Part shown: positions 22,875 to 34,673 of the stretch, piece by piece
Layout: every line of letters begins with the position of its first letter
Numbering within the stretch: the stretch's first letter is position 1
Source of the DNA: Dugong dugon
Lineage: Eukaryota > Chordata > Mammalia > Sirenia > Dugongidae
DNA: 64,000 nucleotides
Direction: 5' to 3'
NCBI GenBank assembly: GCA_030035585.1
Contig: CM057464.1
Coordinates: 75,004,919-75,068,918 of the forward strand
Made by a program: the position numbers and the translations under genes
Notes under the pieces: model-generated
Database searches by the model: none
What the model was told of the DNA's origin: nothing
The model's input: only the letters and a program-made list of their open reading frames with translations

Positions 22875-22921
22875 TTTGGGGAAACAATTCAATCCGTAAC
22901 AATATGTTAGCTATTGCTTCA

Positions 22922-22990
22922 AGAGACAGCAGAGCACTGGTTAAGAGACCAGCTCTAGGGTCAGACTGACTAGGTTCAAATCCTACATCC
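22922..22990 (+). mobile_element. MIR 5' part
   Basis: 'agagcactggttaagagacc agctctagggtcagac' and 'aggttcaaatcctacatcc' are the MIR tRNA-like head, including a B-box-like ggttcaaatcc. Confidence 0.75.
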
Positions 22991-23187
22991 ACCTGTGTCC
23001 CATTTTAATGCAAATAATGTGCACACTGAGTCCTCCAGCAGGAGTCAGTTGGCGTAGTGGCGACCTCAAAAATATCTTGGGGGGGAGGCCGTGGCTGGCA
23101 AACAAACGTAGAAGGCACACGTTATTTGCACAAAAATACACTACTAACCAGTCGTTTGTGCTCATTAAACGTTAACTATAATGATTA

Positions 23188-23385
23188 CTGGAGTCCCTGG
23201 AGTGGTGCAAACAGTTAATGCACTTAGCTGCTAGTAAAAAAAGTTAGGTGTTTGACTCCACCCAGAGGCGCCTCAGAAGAAAGGCCGTTGATCTGCTTTC
23301 AAAAGACCATACATTGTGAACCCTGTGGAGCACAGTTCTACTCTGACACACAAGGGTCAGAATCAGCTCCATGGCAACTGGTTGT
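23188..23385 (+). mobile_element. AfroSINE, long form
   Basis: The head 'ggagtccctggagtggtgca' is followed by 'ttgatctgctttcaaaagac' and 'aatcagctccatggcaactg'. Complete but diverged. Confidence 0.9.
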
Positions 23386-24020
23386 AATGGTTATTAAAAG
23401 TCCTATAGTAAACACATTGACAGGTTACCCTAAGGCCACCTTACAACAGATATCTAATGTAATCGGATCTCACCAAGTCTGAATTTGTTAAAATCAGTTA
23501 TGCAGAAGACACAACTGTGGGGCTTAAGTACAGAGCTCTCTGACAGTTCGTCATAAAGGATCTAGAGGTGAACTGTGGCAAGAATTTCCCATATATTATT
23601 TTTTCAACCCTGCATAAAACTGAAACCCTCACCAAAATTGTTTATGATCCTAGTGCTATTTTTTAACTGTCAAAAAAGACAAATTTAACCATTGAGTGAC
23701 CTCTATCATAGAACCCAAAACATACTACCATATTTCAAAATAGAGATTCTGCCTCTGTTTCTATATATGCTGTTTTGACTGGATGAGTTAAATTCCTCAT
23801 CAGTTTTTTGATTTGATTCCCCAAATGCCAACACACAGTATGCCTTTTCTTGAATAATGTTAATTTTAGTAGCTTCAGCATACCTCCTAATGCCAAAAAA
23901 AGGGTGGGGGACTATAATTCGCATATGTTAGAAAATATTAGACATATTTTACATATTTATAAATTTAATATAATGTATAGAATTCTATAAAACATTAAAT
24001 ACGTACATAATTAAATATAT
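23386..24020. other. Unassigned, AT-rich
   Basis: No repeat is recognised. The right part (23935-24015) is nearly pure A/T with ATTTA-type text. Confidence 0.35.
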
Positions 24021-24223
24021 GAACCAGTTGCTGTTGAGTCATTTCTGACCCATGGTGACCCCATGTCAAAGTAGAACTGTGCTCCATAGTGTTTTCAATG
24101 GCTGATTTTTCAGAAGTAGATCACCAGGCCTTTCTTTTGAGGTGGCTCTGGGTAAGCAGCTGAGCATATTAATCATTTGGTTAGCAGCTGAGCATATCAA
24201 TCGTTTTCGCCACCCAGGAACTC
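24021..24223 (-). mobile_element. AfroSINE, long diverged form with local duplication
   Basis: 'gttgctgttgagtcatttct', 'gctccatagtgttttcaatg' and 'tagatcaccaggcctttctt' mark it. Near the head, 'agcagctgagcatat.aatc' occurs twice (about 24153 and 24183), a small internal duplication. Confidence 0.85.
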
Positions 24224-25254
24224 CATTAAACATATAGAATATGCTAAAACATAGAATCTACAATGAAGTCCGTGACTCCACACATCTAACAGGAGTAATT
24301 CTGTCTACATGGTTTCAATTCCTCATCTAGGGAGTCATGAACATTTTTATATTCACTTATATTTGCTTGGATCATGATTCCAAACTGCCATGAAATGTAA
24401 AGACTGCTGAAAATGTTGTTAAAAAATAGCTTAGAAGCACAGGGCCATGTCAAAATGGTGTTTGTTCTGATAATACTTCATAACAGGGTGCTTCTCAATC
24501 TAGCATTAGCTAATCCCTTTCATATTAACTGTTTTGCTGCTAATAATTTTAGAAAGTTCTCTTACTTATATCTGAATGATGTCAAATATGTAGGATTTTA
24601 TCCTGTCTCTTAATCTGTTCCCAGTCTTTGGAATGAATGCCTGTCTATTGCTCTATTTCTGATTTCATTTAAAATTATGGCCCATTCTTAATATGCAGTG
24701 TAAATGGCTTTTTGTTGGAACTGGAAATTGTGCTTCACAAGCCCAGCTTTCCTCTAGCTCTGCTTTTAATTATAGTTCAATTTCACCCTGTTGTTGGCCA
24801 TATTATGAGATATATAAAATCGAATTTGCATATACTGAAACATTAGAAGCACACCAGAGGTGCTTTTTAGTTATTTAATCCTAAAGTTATTCCCTTATCC
24901 CACATCTGGTGGAATCATGTAATACTCACTTTTTCTTATCCTACAAAATTCCCCTGTGAGCTGTTAGCATTAGATGAAATCATCCTCAAAGGCTCTGAAA
25001 AGAATGTTATCAAACAATTGTACTTCTAACATACTTCTTTGTTTTATTTGCTTATGAAAAGTACAAATTCACATAAACAATTTAGCTTTACTTATTTCTA
25101 AAAGTACAATAGCATTATATGTATACTTACCAAAATAAGCAGGATTAATGATTTTTTCAGAATACACACATACTCTGTCTCTCATACACACATACACACA
25201 CACATACACACACACATACCCAAGGTCTTGTATATACTCTACATTGCTTATGAT
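24224..25254. other. Unassigned, AT-rich, one CA microsatellite
   Basis: No repeat other than the CA/TACA run at 25165-25220 is recognised. There is no coding-like frame. Confidence 0.35.
25165..25220. repeat. Imperfect (CA)n / (TACACA)n microsatellite
   Basis: Alternating acacaca and acatac blocks over about 55 bp, interrupted by ctctgtctctc. Confidence 0.85.
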
Positions 25255-25787
25255 CTCTGTGATTTCATGTAGCAGAAACCCGACTCAAACTATTTTAAAC
25301 AAGAGAGAATTTATTGGGTCATGTAACCAAAAGGTCAAAGGGTAGATTTTCAGGCACCGATGAAACCAAGGGCTCTAGTAACATCATCAGGCCTCAGTCT
25401 CTTCTCTCTCTGTCCCTTCCTTCTTACACAGGAATTTGCCTACATGGGCCAGGATAGCACCTTTGGCCTTACAGTCTACCAGGTCAGTGACCATAGTGAA
25501 AAAGATCACTTCATCCCAGAGGGTCACAACGAAAGCCCTGGACTGTGCTACATCAGCCTGGTTTAGACCAGGTGCTCATCTCTGAACCAACAACCATGGC
25601 CAGGGGTTGAAACCTGCTCACTGAACAGGCCAGGTCACGTGCATCCCCAGATCCAGGGCTAGGGTCAGGCCCATTCTGAACACCTAGACAGAGAATAGAG
25701 GAGGGGCAGTTCCTAATGGAAAAAATCAAACCTATTGCCAAAAATGGTGAGGTATCCTGAGCAGACAAATATAATAAATGTCCACTA
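25255..25787 (-). mobile_element. Ancient ERV-type LTR, family not named
   Basis: The plus strand reads back as an LTR: 'gcagaaacccgactcaaact', 'gagaatttattgggtcatgt', 'accatggccaggggttgaaa' and the end 'aaatgtccactaca', which gives a tgtagtgg... start in minus orientation. The AATAAA-type signal lies in 'gaatttatt' read in reverse. I recall it as a common eutherian ERVL-like LTR. Confidence 0.6.
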
Positions 25788-26879
25788 CACTTTCTGGATA
25801 GTTTAGGGAATCAAGTCTTTCTCTAACTCAGACGTGACACTTGGCCTTCTCACTCAATCACTATGCTTAATAAGCCAGTTGATTCAGTCAGCAAAGCAGG
25901 TCAGTGAAAAACATGTGAAAACTGGCACTCTGTGAAAACACAGAGATTCCAAGTTTTTCCTTTTTCAGACAATTGTGCTGTCATCACACACACAGTCCTG
26001 ACGAGTAATGCTCACTGCAGTCATCACAGAGACAAGGAGTTCAGCACCAGTGAAAAAGAACGGTTAATAATTCCAGTTAAATTAACACATTTATCTCGTC
26101 AACCTTCAAAATCCCACTAAAATGACAGTAAGAAAAAAAAATTAAGCATAAACCCAGTAGCACAAAGAGAATCGTAGAAGAGATGACAGCAAAATGATTT
26201 TGGAAGCTGGGAGGCAGATGGACAAGATCTGTGAAAGCTGAAAGCTAAGCCAGCAGTGGTGAGGGTGGGGGAAGCAAGCCAAGCAAACCAGAAAGGCCCA
26301 GGAGTTAAGGGCATCAGATGAAGTTCAGGTGAAGCTGAAAAGAGACGAACCACATAAAAGTTAGGAGGAGGAACACGTGGATTTTTGTTCTGCCTCTCTA
26401 TCCAGAGCAGCCTGGGGACTTACAACACTCAGGCAGAAGACCAAAGGGTTGGTCTCTGGACAGATGGCACTATGGGGGCTCTGACAGGGGACACAGGGAA
26501 TGGCTGCATGTAGGGATGCAGTTCTGAAAACACCTGGGCCTTAATAGAGGTCTGTACTGTGAGGTGAATCCCCCAAAGACACTCCTCTCCCTCACCCACC
26601 CAGGAGTCCAAGAATTCTAAATTTGAACCTGCTTCCCAAGTTATTATAAAGTTATCATTGTCAAGGTAGGAGGCTAGAACATACTGTATTTAACAGTTTA
26701 TTAGCTTCACTGATAACTTTTTTAAGTATTTAGACATGTAGTATGTGGATTTCTATTTCTACTCTTGAGCTCAGCAGACACAGTTCAAAACAAACAGCAA
26801 AAAGGAGCGAGCCCTGAGGAACACAGATAGTGTATAAATAAGTCTTTGAGAAGTGGTAACTTTACTGGTGGGGGGTGGG
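25788..26879. other. Unassigned, apparently single-copy
   Basis: Moderately GC-balanced sequence without recognised repeats. No frame shows a familiar domain. Confidence 0.35.
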
Positions 26880-27020
26880 GATGACCAGGGACCCCTGTGA
26901 GAATCTGATACAAATTAAGATCTCTCTACCAAAAAAAATGAACTCAAAAATTCAGAGTGTTCCACAGATTTCCTGGTCCTCTGGACATCCATATACCACA
27001 ATTTAAGAACGCTTGTTTTA
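26880..27020. mobile_element. Probable hAT-type MER DNA transposon fragment
   Basis: 'agggacccctgtgagaatct gatacaaatt', 'agatctctctaccaaaaaaa' and 'tgtggtatatggatg' on the other strand resemble a hAT-Charlie MITE that I cannot name. Confidence 0.4.
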
Positions 27021-28694
27021 GGGAATTTAATAAATAGGCAGACAATGCCATTGCCTTGGAATGAGCTCCATAAAAATGGTTGCTTTACCCACCTGAGTGG
27101 CATTCATAAAATTGGCTGTGATTACATGGCAAAGGGTAAACCAATACATCTTTTAAAACAAGTCTACTGTTCTAAGTAGATCTCAGATAAAGTCAAACTT
27201 TTAGCCACTGAAATTATTTCCTGCTTTCAGTGGTTTAAGACCAGAGGGCAGTGTTTCACTCATGTATTAAACAGATCTTTCTGTGTCAAAAGGAAGGCTT
27301 ATGTCGGAGATTTAACTGCAATGGATCGTCACACATTTTCTCTCCATTAGCAACGCTATGCTTAGTTAGAAAGTGTAGGTACACAGTTTCCTCTTCTGGA
27401 CCCAATTTGGCCATAAAAGATTAAAGAAACCAAAAACAGATTCTTTTCACATTAAGAATGATGATTGCCCAATGGAATTTGGTCTATGAGTGTTTGTAGT
27501 TAGAGTAGAAAGTCATCAAAACATGACTGAGGCAAACCAGAATTGGCCAGGAAAGCATATTTTCCAGATTTTGAGTCACTTGCGGGGGTCTGTTTGGGGT
27601 TTTAAGACAAATTATAGAAGACACGCACAGAGAAAACCTTATTACAAAGTGTTCGGTAAAGTACTAGTTTGGAGTGATTTTGAACCAGTGAGTTTTCACA
27701 GTTATACAATGACTATCTGTTGAGTAAGACTTTACACCAATCATTCCTCTCAGTAATCTGTAATTCACACACAGCCCGCTGCCAGATTAAAAGGATGCCA
27801 GATAACATTAGTTACAAAGTGCAGAAAGAAAATTTGAGTCTCTCTTTTTACATGTTGGCAGGTTTTCCTACCTGAACGAAAGAAATTAAGATTTTGCCAG
27901 ACACCCACACAAAAGAAAAGAGACTTCATGTATTTTTTAGCCTTTTGAGAATTAGTCAATTGCAAAGCTACCCCCAGCTCCCAATTTTCTTTTTTTTTAA
28001 TATATAAAGCTACCTCAGAAAATACTAATTTTCCGTATTTGGGCTTGTATTCAATTGAGTTTCACCACAGCCCTCTCAGCTCCTCTGCTCCTTCCACAAA
28101 AGGTCCTTGTGAACCGGAATATTAAATGAAATTATTCTTCATTATCAACTAAGAGGCTTCCCTTGTATGTTTTCCCACAAGGAATAAAACAAAACAAAGA
28201 GTCCTACAGGAATTAAAAAGTAAGAATTAAGAATAAAATCTGAAAATTATATGTTAATCACATACAATGAATTGTAGGGACATAATAAAACCTATGCCTA
28301 ATAGTTCAACACTTGAAAGATGACTCCATTAACAGCAGTTCTGAGACAGAAGGTCTTAATCATTTCCCATAACCTGTAAGCACCATGACCTTCAGAATCA
28401 CGGGTCATCACCCACTTAGCCCTTCCATCTCTCCAGTGAATTAGAGGTCAATCTGTGCTAGAAGTTCGTTTTCAAATTCTGTCAGTCACTTTTCAACTGA
28501 TCTACCACAATACAGAACATGGTTATTTGCAAGTAGGTATTTGACAATATTTTTTAAATAATGGGAAATGGAGACAGGAAAAATAGATGAATTCTTCCAG
28601 TAACTTAGAAATTCTATCTGCACAAATGATATTAGTGTTCCCTACCACCAAAGCTTTTCCTTTATTTGTTGGTTTGTTAACTGTAAGATGGATT
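27021..28694. other. Long repeat-poor stretch
   Basis: No repeat is recognised over about 1.7 kb. A 77-codon frame (27490-27723) has no familiar motif and no convincing splice or initiation context. Confidence 0.4.
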
Positions 28695-28888
28695 AAAAAA
28701 ACAACTCTGGTTCATAGCGACCCCACGTGTGTCAGAGTAAAACTGTGGCCACAGGGTCTTTGGTGGCTGGTTTTTTTTGGAAATAGGTCACCAGGTTATT
28801 TTTCCTAGGTGCCTCTGGGTGGACTCAAACACCTAGCCTTTTGGTTAGTAGCCAAGTGTTAGCCATTTGCACCACCCAAGAACTCCAG
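28695..28888 (-). mobile_element. AfroSINE, long diverged form, tail missing
   Basis: 'ctctggttcatagcgacccc', 'aataggtcaccaggttattt', 'gcctctgggtggactcaaac' and 'caccacccaagaactcc' identify it. Confidence 0.85.
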
Positions 28889-31021
28889 CAAGATGGATAG
28901 GGGCAATCAAAGACTTTAGAGTTAGGACTCTCTCCTGGATGACATGACCCAAAAAAACAAATAATACATATGTGTATCCCCAGTACTTTAGTATTTTATT
29001 CAGTTTCCTTTTTCTTCAAATATTCAAGAGTCTGCTTTGTGCCTTGTGGACTCAGAAACATACACTCAGAACAAGTCAAGAAACCAGTTTACCTTTCTTG
29101 CCTTCCCAAAGGCTTCCCTTGATTGCCCTCAGAGGGTGCATCGGAAGCTCTTGGTTATGTACACTAAAGCCATTGCTCTTACTGTCCCCAGTGTTATCTG
29201 GGTAACCTACTTCCTTCAAAAAGCCCCATGCTTCACCAACCTACCATGACAATCCTATCCCCTTTGCTACTGGTTGGTTTAGAAATAGCGATTTGATGCA
29301 GTTTTGGCCAATCACTTACCAAGAGAGGTCTGCTGGGGATACACAAGAAAGACATCCCTGCCCTTGAAAAAGCATGCAACAACAACAACGACAAGACCTA
29401 TACTTTCTCTGGGGACGTTGTCACATCTGGAGATGATGCGTGGGATTGCTGCAGCCCCCTGACAATGGAACCGATGCACAGAGGATGGCAGGACCAAGGG
29501 ATTGCAGAAAAGCAAAAATAGAGCCCAGCAAATTGTGCTTGGAACCTGCACAACCTCAGCACTTCTTATAATGTAAAATTATGAATCCTCTTATTGGGTT
29601 TGGGTTTTCTGATCCTTTCAGCAGACAGCCTAATATATTCTGAGGGTGAATAATTTCTAGGATATTCAGCCAGAGGATGTTCATCTTTGGTCTCTTCTCT
29701 GTTCTTTGTTAATATTCTTACAATTTCTACCCCCAGTGTGCTTACAAGCAGTCACGTGAAATAAAGGGGAAAAAGACCCAGAAGCCAGAACACTCACATT
29801 TCCCTTAGTTTCATGCAGAATGGGCTAAATTTCCTGAAAAACCTCAAGATATATCTTTGGAAAAATCCTGGAAACTTTGTTATAATAATTACTAATGCAG
29901 TAGAGTAGCACCCCTACAGAGTGAGTCTGTAGGCAATAATGACTTGATCAATTATTTCCAACATTTTTGGGATTTAAAGGAAAAAAGTGACCATTAATTC
30001 TTTAAAGTGATACAAAAAAAAAACTATCCAGAAGTTATGTAATAGGATAAAGTAGAGAGCTATAAATTTTTAAAAAGCAAATATAGCACAAAGCTATAGA
30101 TCTCCCCAGCCAAGGAACCTCAACAGAGTTTGCTTGAGAGATTTCAGTTCTAAAATAAATCATATTTTAAAATCATTCATGAATAAGGGCAATAAACAAC
30201 TTTATCATCAGTTGTATACTGTCAGCATTAAAATCTACAATTGATACACCTTTAAGTGGGCTACTGGACATTGCTAGGGTGTCTACAAATAGGTAGATCT
30301 CCTCAAGTCACATTGATAACAAGATTTTTTAAATGAACTAATCATGTGGTAGTGGCCTAGCAGTCCAAGAGAGTGCCAGGCTGTCGTGGGTTGTAGCTAG
30401 TTGCTGGAGTAACTCTCAACACACCACACTAGGAATAGGGCACAAAGATCCAACTAGCTTCCTGCGCTTCCCTGAAACATCTGGGTGGATGTTATTCTGC
30501 TTTCTTTCAAACAGACAAAATTAACTCTTCAGATGGAATTGATAGAAAGTGAAATACTAAAGTCTAATGTGGTAGGAAGCTGTTAAAAGATTAGTATTGG
30601 CTTTTGGTGGAAAAACTATGTTGAATTATAAACACATCTGCCTCACACTCAGCAAACTATCAGAGAAGCCAGATTTTCCTCACATTTTACTTCCTGGACC
30701 CTTTTCAGTTTTCAAATAGGATACAGTGCTCTAGTAACTGATTACATGCGCGTTCTTTAAATAAATTCAGAACAAAACTTAGAAGGCCTGCTATTGTTTC
30801 CTATATAACCTTTTAAATTTTTACCACTTACCCAGCAAGAAATAAAAGCAACACCTCCATTTCTGCAGTGCTTTACAATTTTCAAAATTCCTTTATGGGC
30901 ATTCCTTTGCTAAGCAACATTTACTAATTCATTTGATGAAGAACAGCAGACTTAAAAAGCTTCTTATAGCTCTTCTTAGAGCAATTCTGCAATGAAAGGA
31001 GGGTGTGCACCCTTTTCTGCT
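28889..31021. other. Long repeat-poor stretch
   Basis: About 2.1 kb with no recognised repeat. The overlapping short frames at 28972-29249 and the minus frame at 29312-29551 look random. Confidence 0.4.
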
Positions 31022-31180
31022 GTTTCATTTATTTATTCATTCAACAGATATTTTTGCCTACTATGTGCCTGGAACTATTCTAAACTCTGGGAATACAGCA
31101 GTGGAAAAAAGAAATGGACAAATTTCTGTCATCATGGCGCTTACATCCTAAGTATGGAAAGAGGTTTAAAATTTTACTTG
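31022..31180 (-). mobile_element. L2 3' end
   Basis: 'tatttattcattcaacagat', 'cctactatgtgcctggaact', 'ctgggaatacagcagtggaa' and 'atcatggcgcttacatccta' are the reverse complement of the L2 3' end. Confidence 0.8.
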
Positions 31181-31478
31181 AAGGAGTAAGGCCCAAAATA
31201 TAATAAAATGAGATACATTACTGCTTAATAGTCTGGAAAAAGGTTATTAATTCATGATTTAAAAAAAAAAAAATCACACTCCTTTAAATATTTCTTATGT
31301 AAGAGAGTGGATTTTCCATTCACCATAAATCCAGCAAAGAACATCTAACATCACAGTACTTCTTATACACATTTATCACATGCAGATTAATTCTGTGCAG
31401 GGCATGTTGCATTTATTTTCACTTGAATGCTCACATCAACTTTCAGATGTTAGTAGAATTATCCAAATTTTCCAGATT

Positions 31479-31505
31479 CTCTCTCTCTCTCTCACACACA
31501 CACAT
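31479..31505. repeat. (CT)n(CA)n microsatellite
   Basis: A short ctctctct run passes directly into cacacaca. A possible weak MIR trace lies just to its left (31405-31470). Confidence 0.85.
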
Positions 31506-31693
31506 ATGCACATGAAACCTGGAGAGCAAAACTAATGAGTCTAGTGTCACAGATTTTTGGCCTTCTTGGCCCCAAACCCAGGTTTTCAGCTCTGTCTTAC
31601 TATCTCTGAGGACCATGACTCGTGAATTTACACTTCTCATTATGATGAAATAACCAGGACTAAGAAGAAATAAAAAGGACTAATTCCTTTTCC

Positions 31694-31857
31694 AGAAACC
31701 CTGGTAACATAGTGGTTAAGAGCTACTGCTTGCTGCTAACCTAAAGGTCGGCAGTTCACATCCTCCAGGCACCCTTGGAAGCCCTATGGCACAGTTCTAC
31801 TCTGTCCTATAGGGTCGCTATGAGTCGAAATCGACTAGATGGCAGTGGGTTTGGTTT
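31694..31857 (+). mobile_element. AfroSINE, short form, 13-bp target duplication
   Basis: A complete copy with A-box-like 'catagtggttaag' and B-box-like 'ggcagttcacatcc', and the tail 'ggcagtgggtttggtt'. It is flanked by taattccttttcc (31681-31693 and 31858-31870). Confidence 0.95.
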
Positions 31858-32189
31858 TAATTCCTTTTCCACTGAACTTCCAAAACACGTTTGCTGTGTA
31901 TCACCTCAATCTTGTGTTAGGGTTATCTGTGTCCTTGTCTTACACCCTCCCCTGGGCTGGAAGGACTCATCCTGGTGTGCGTCTCAAGACTTAGACCAAG
32001 CCTAGCACATTACAGTCATCCAGCCTTGTTTGTTGAATGAACATGTGACTGGGTTTATTTGTTTATTAGAGTACTGAATCCTGTTCCCCCACCAAAGGGG
32101 AGCTGAAGCAACAGAAGATGATCATAGCAGAAACTTCAGTAATAAAAACATTGATCTTATTATTATAAGACTATTAATAATAATAAGAA

Positions 32190-32262
32190 TAGTATTATTG
32201 AGCACCTACTGCATATGAGGCACAGTTCTAGGTGTTTTATATGTATTACATGGTGAAGATCA
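32190..32262 (-). mobile_element. Outer MIR, left part
   Basis: 'attgagcacctactgcatat gaggcacagttctaggtg' is the MIR 3' end in reverse. It continues at 32495 beyond the inner MIR. Confidence 0.7.
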
Positions 32263-32264
32263 GT

Positions 32265-32490
32265 GTACAGTTGTCAAGGGTATGAGCTCTGGAACTATAT
32301 TGCCTTGGTTTGATAACCAGCTCTGCCACCTGCCAGCTGGATGACCTTGAACAAGGATTTAACCTTTATGTGCCTCAGTTCCCTTATTTCAGAAGTTTAT
32401 TGTGAAGTTGTATTAAGTTAATAGATATGACAGGATTTCAACAGTGCCTGGCAAGCATTAAGCATTCAATAAACATTATTCATTGCTGTT
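32265..32490 (+). mobile_element. Inner MIR, nearly full length
   Basis: 'ggtatgagctctggaactat', 'cagctctgccacctgccagc', 'gatgaccttgaacaaggatt', 'acagtgcctggcaagcatta' and 'aataaacattattc' follow the whole MIR. It sits inside an inverted MIR. Confidence 0.8.
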
Positions 32491-32494
32491 ATTT

Positions 32495-32575
32495 CACCAA
32501 AATTAAAGATGGAGAACTGAGATATGCAGAAGTACCTTGCTCAAGCTTACAAAGCTGGTAAGTGCCTCCCTCCTC
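32495..32575 (-). mobile_element. Outer MIR, right part
   Basis: 'gatggagaactgagatatgc agaagtacct' and 'tacaaagctggtaagtg' match the reversed MIR core that should follow 32262. Confidence 0.65.
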
Positions 32576-33610
32576 AGAGAGATTGAAAACAGACATGAGG
32601 CCTGATCTCTTCCCTCTAGGGGTTTATCATGTCCAGTCCACCCTGCAAATCATGGAATTAGCCACCACTAAAACACTGTCTCTATATCATGTTAAAAATA
32701 CACTTAATTGGGAAACACAAACTGAGTGGGTGGTCTAGCACTCACTCATTTCTAAGACTGTCCACTTGCTAATTTGGAAATGAGAAAATACGGTTCTGAA
32801 AATATTGGACATAGGATGCTCCCTTTATGGGGGAAGGGACAAGGTCGCAGTGACGCACAGGCCTGGGTGGGGTGAAATTTCATTCCCCGTGGCAACCAGA
32901 ACAAAGGTAAGGGAACCGGGGACTAGGAAACACCAAAGACAAATATGTCTACTTTGGCATTTGCCAAGGGTATTCACTCTTCATTAACTTACCAGATATA
33001 CTTCCTGGGTGACAGAGAGGAGAGACAGCCAGAGTGCCTTGATTGAGGCAAGAACAAGCTTGGGAGAAAACCTTGCTGTTATGTAATTCCTGATGGTTCT
33101 GTCCTCTTCTTGTGCACAGTTAAACTTATATGTAGAATCTGCACGTGGAAGGGTCTGTGGTGCTGGGGCAGAGTTTGGGCAGAGAGAGAAAGGAAGAGAA
33201 ACAAGTCCTCTCTTTTAGAGAAAAACCTGTCCCTATCTATGTCAATTCAATTAGTAATTTTGAAAAAAGAATTTGTTTTAGCACTCTCCTCACCCTTAGT
33301 CTGCCTCCACGGTGCAAAACTTTTGTCAAAATTACTGATATTCTAAGGTTTGTTTTTTCCACAGTTTGCTTTAATTACTAACATATTTACTCAGTGTAAC
33401 AGGATCTTGGTTTGGGAGCACTAAGGCCTTTGCTTCTGTAGAATGACTCTACTAGGTGATATGAGGAAACCTTTTTTGATATATTTTTGTTTAAAGGCAT
33501 CTATCTCTTTTGAGGCTCAATAATAAGGTTTTTATAGAATGCCCTGAGAGCAGTGCGTGTTTACATTTGCAGAAGCCTCCAAGCTACAATCATTCCCCTC
33601 CAGAAGGCCT
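32576..33610. other. Repeat-poor stretch
   Basis: No repeat is recognised. A donor-like aaag|gtaagg at about 32905 follows a slightly GC-rich patch, but there is no recognisable exon. Confidence 0.35.
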
Positions 33611-33615
33611 CTTCC

Positions 33616-33766
33616 CCTGTTGCTGTCAAGTCGATTCCGACTCATAGTGACCTATAGGAGAGATTAGGACTGCCCTATAGAGTTTCCAAGGAGCGGCTTG
33701 TGGATTTGAACTGCCAACCTTCTGGTTAGCAGATGAGTTCTTACCCACTGAGTCACCAGGGCTCCA
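33616..33766 (-). mobile_element. AfroSINE, short form
   Basis: 'tgctgtcaagtcgattccga', 'tttccaaggagcggcttgtg' and 'gagtcaccagggctcc' identify it. Flanking aaggcct (33604-33610, 33768-33774) is a plausible short target duplication. Confidence 0.9.
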
Positions 33767-33774
33767 TAAGGCCT

Positions 33775-34673
33775 GTTAGGAGAGTGCTTTTCCTGGTTCG
33801 TGGCTGGCTCTGGCGGTTACAGATCAAAATGATCATAAGCTGGGCAGAGTCCTGCTGCCTCCTCTGGGTCTGTCAGAACCCCTTCACACTGGAGGGGCCT
33901 TTGGAGCATCCTCATCAGAGTCCTGAAGGCTGTGGCCCTATCCTACATCTCTGGCCTGTAGGCTCTTTTCAATTTCCCGATAGCTGGAATGCTAGATAAG
34001 CTCTGGCTTATTTACAAAACCCATGGGATTGTAGAAAGCCAAGTATGTATGCTGAGCTGCTCTGACCTGCAGTATTCATCAAGGACACAGTTGCAACTAC
34101 AGTCCTTACAGTTTTAGAAAGGAACCCCCGTAATGTCCCAGAAAGAATCATCTCTTGTCACATGAGATCCATATATCGGTATAAAAGGTTAATGGTAAGA
34201 CAAAATTGGTAAGTTAAGTCAATTCTTAGTCTGCTATTTTAAAAAGCATATACAAAAGTTTAAGAGAATGTGTTGCCCTCTGTAAGCCCATCCACAAGCC
34301 CAAGAAGGCCTTTGATCTCTTGAGAGGACTGTGACTGGTTAATAATACTTTGGGGGTATGAGGTGATGGATGAACCGAACCCTTCTCAAGAACAATCTCC
34401 CCCAACAACCAAGAGTCAGGGAATAACAGATCTGTGAGAGGCACCCTTGGCAAAGACAGAGAAGCCACGCAGGACACGGAGTTCAAGAGAAGGTCAAGAG
34501 CTGTACAGCACACAGTACCCAATTATAGCCTATTTGTGGAAAGCATGATGTGTGTTTTCATTGAAGGACAACCATATGCTGAAGGGAAATAAGCTGGCAG
34601 CCTGATATTTAAAGGATCTGTATAATAAACAAAGTAAGTGCAAGAGGAAAATTTACAAATAATTGCCTGAAAG
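33775..34673. other. Unassigned, apparently single-copy
   Basis: No repeat is recognised with confidence. The frames at 33733-33999 and minus 34226-34522 have no familiar domain. Confidence 0.35.

Larger units (their letters stand above)
22256..22905 (-). mobile_element. MaLR-type LTR (MLT1/MST-like), split by AfroSINEs
   Basis: It reads as the reverse complement of a mammalian MaLR LTR ('ggctgcataacaaaatacta', 'cacagttctgaagcctagaa', 'ctgcaaagaaaaaccctatt', 'ggggaaacaattcaatccgt'). A complete AfroSINE (22598) and an AfroSINE tail (22835) inserted later. It is older than the afrotherian LTRs nearby. Confidence 0.75.

Noticed and set aside
32805-32987. Short frame ending near a good donor-like aaag|gtaagg.
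   Set aside because: No acceptor, no recognised peptide, and such donors are common by chance.
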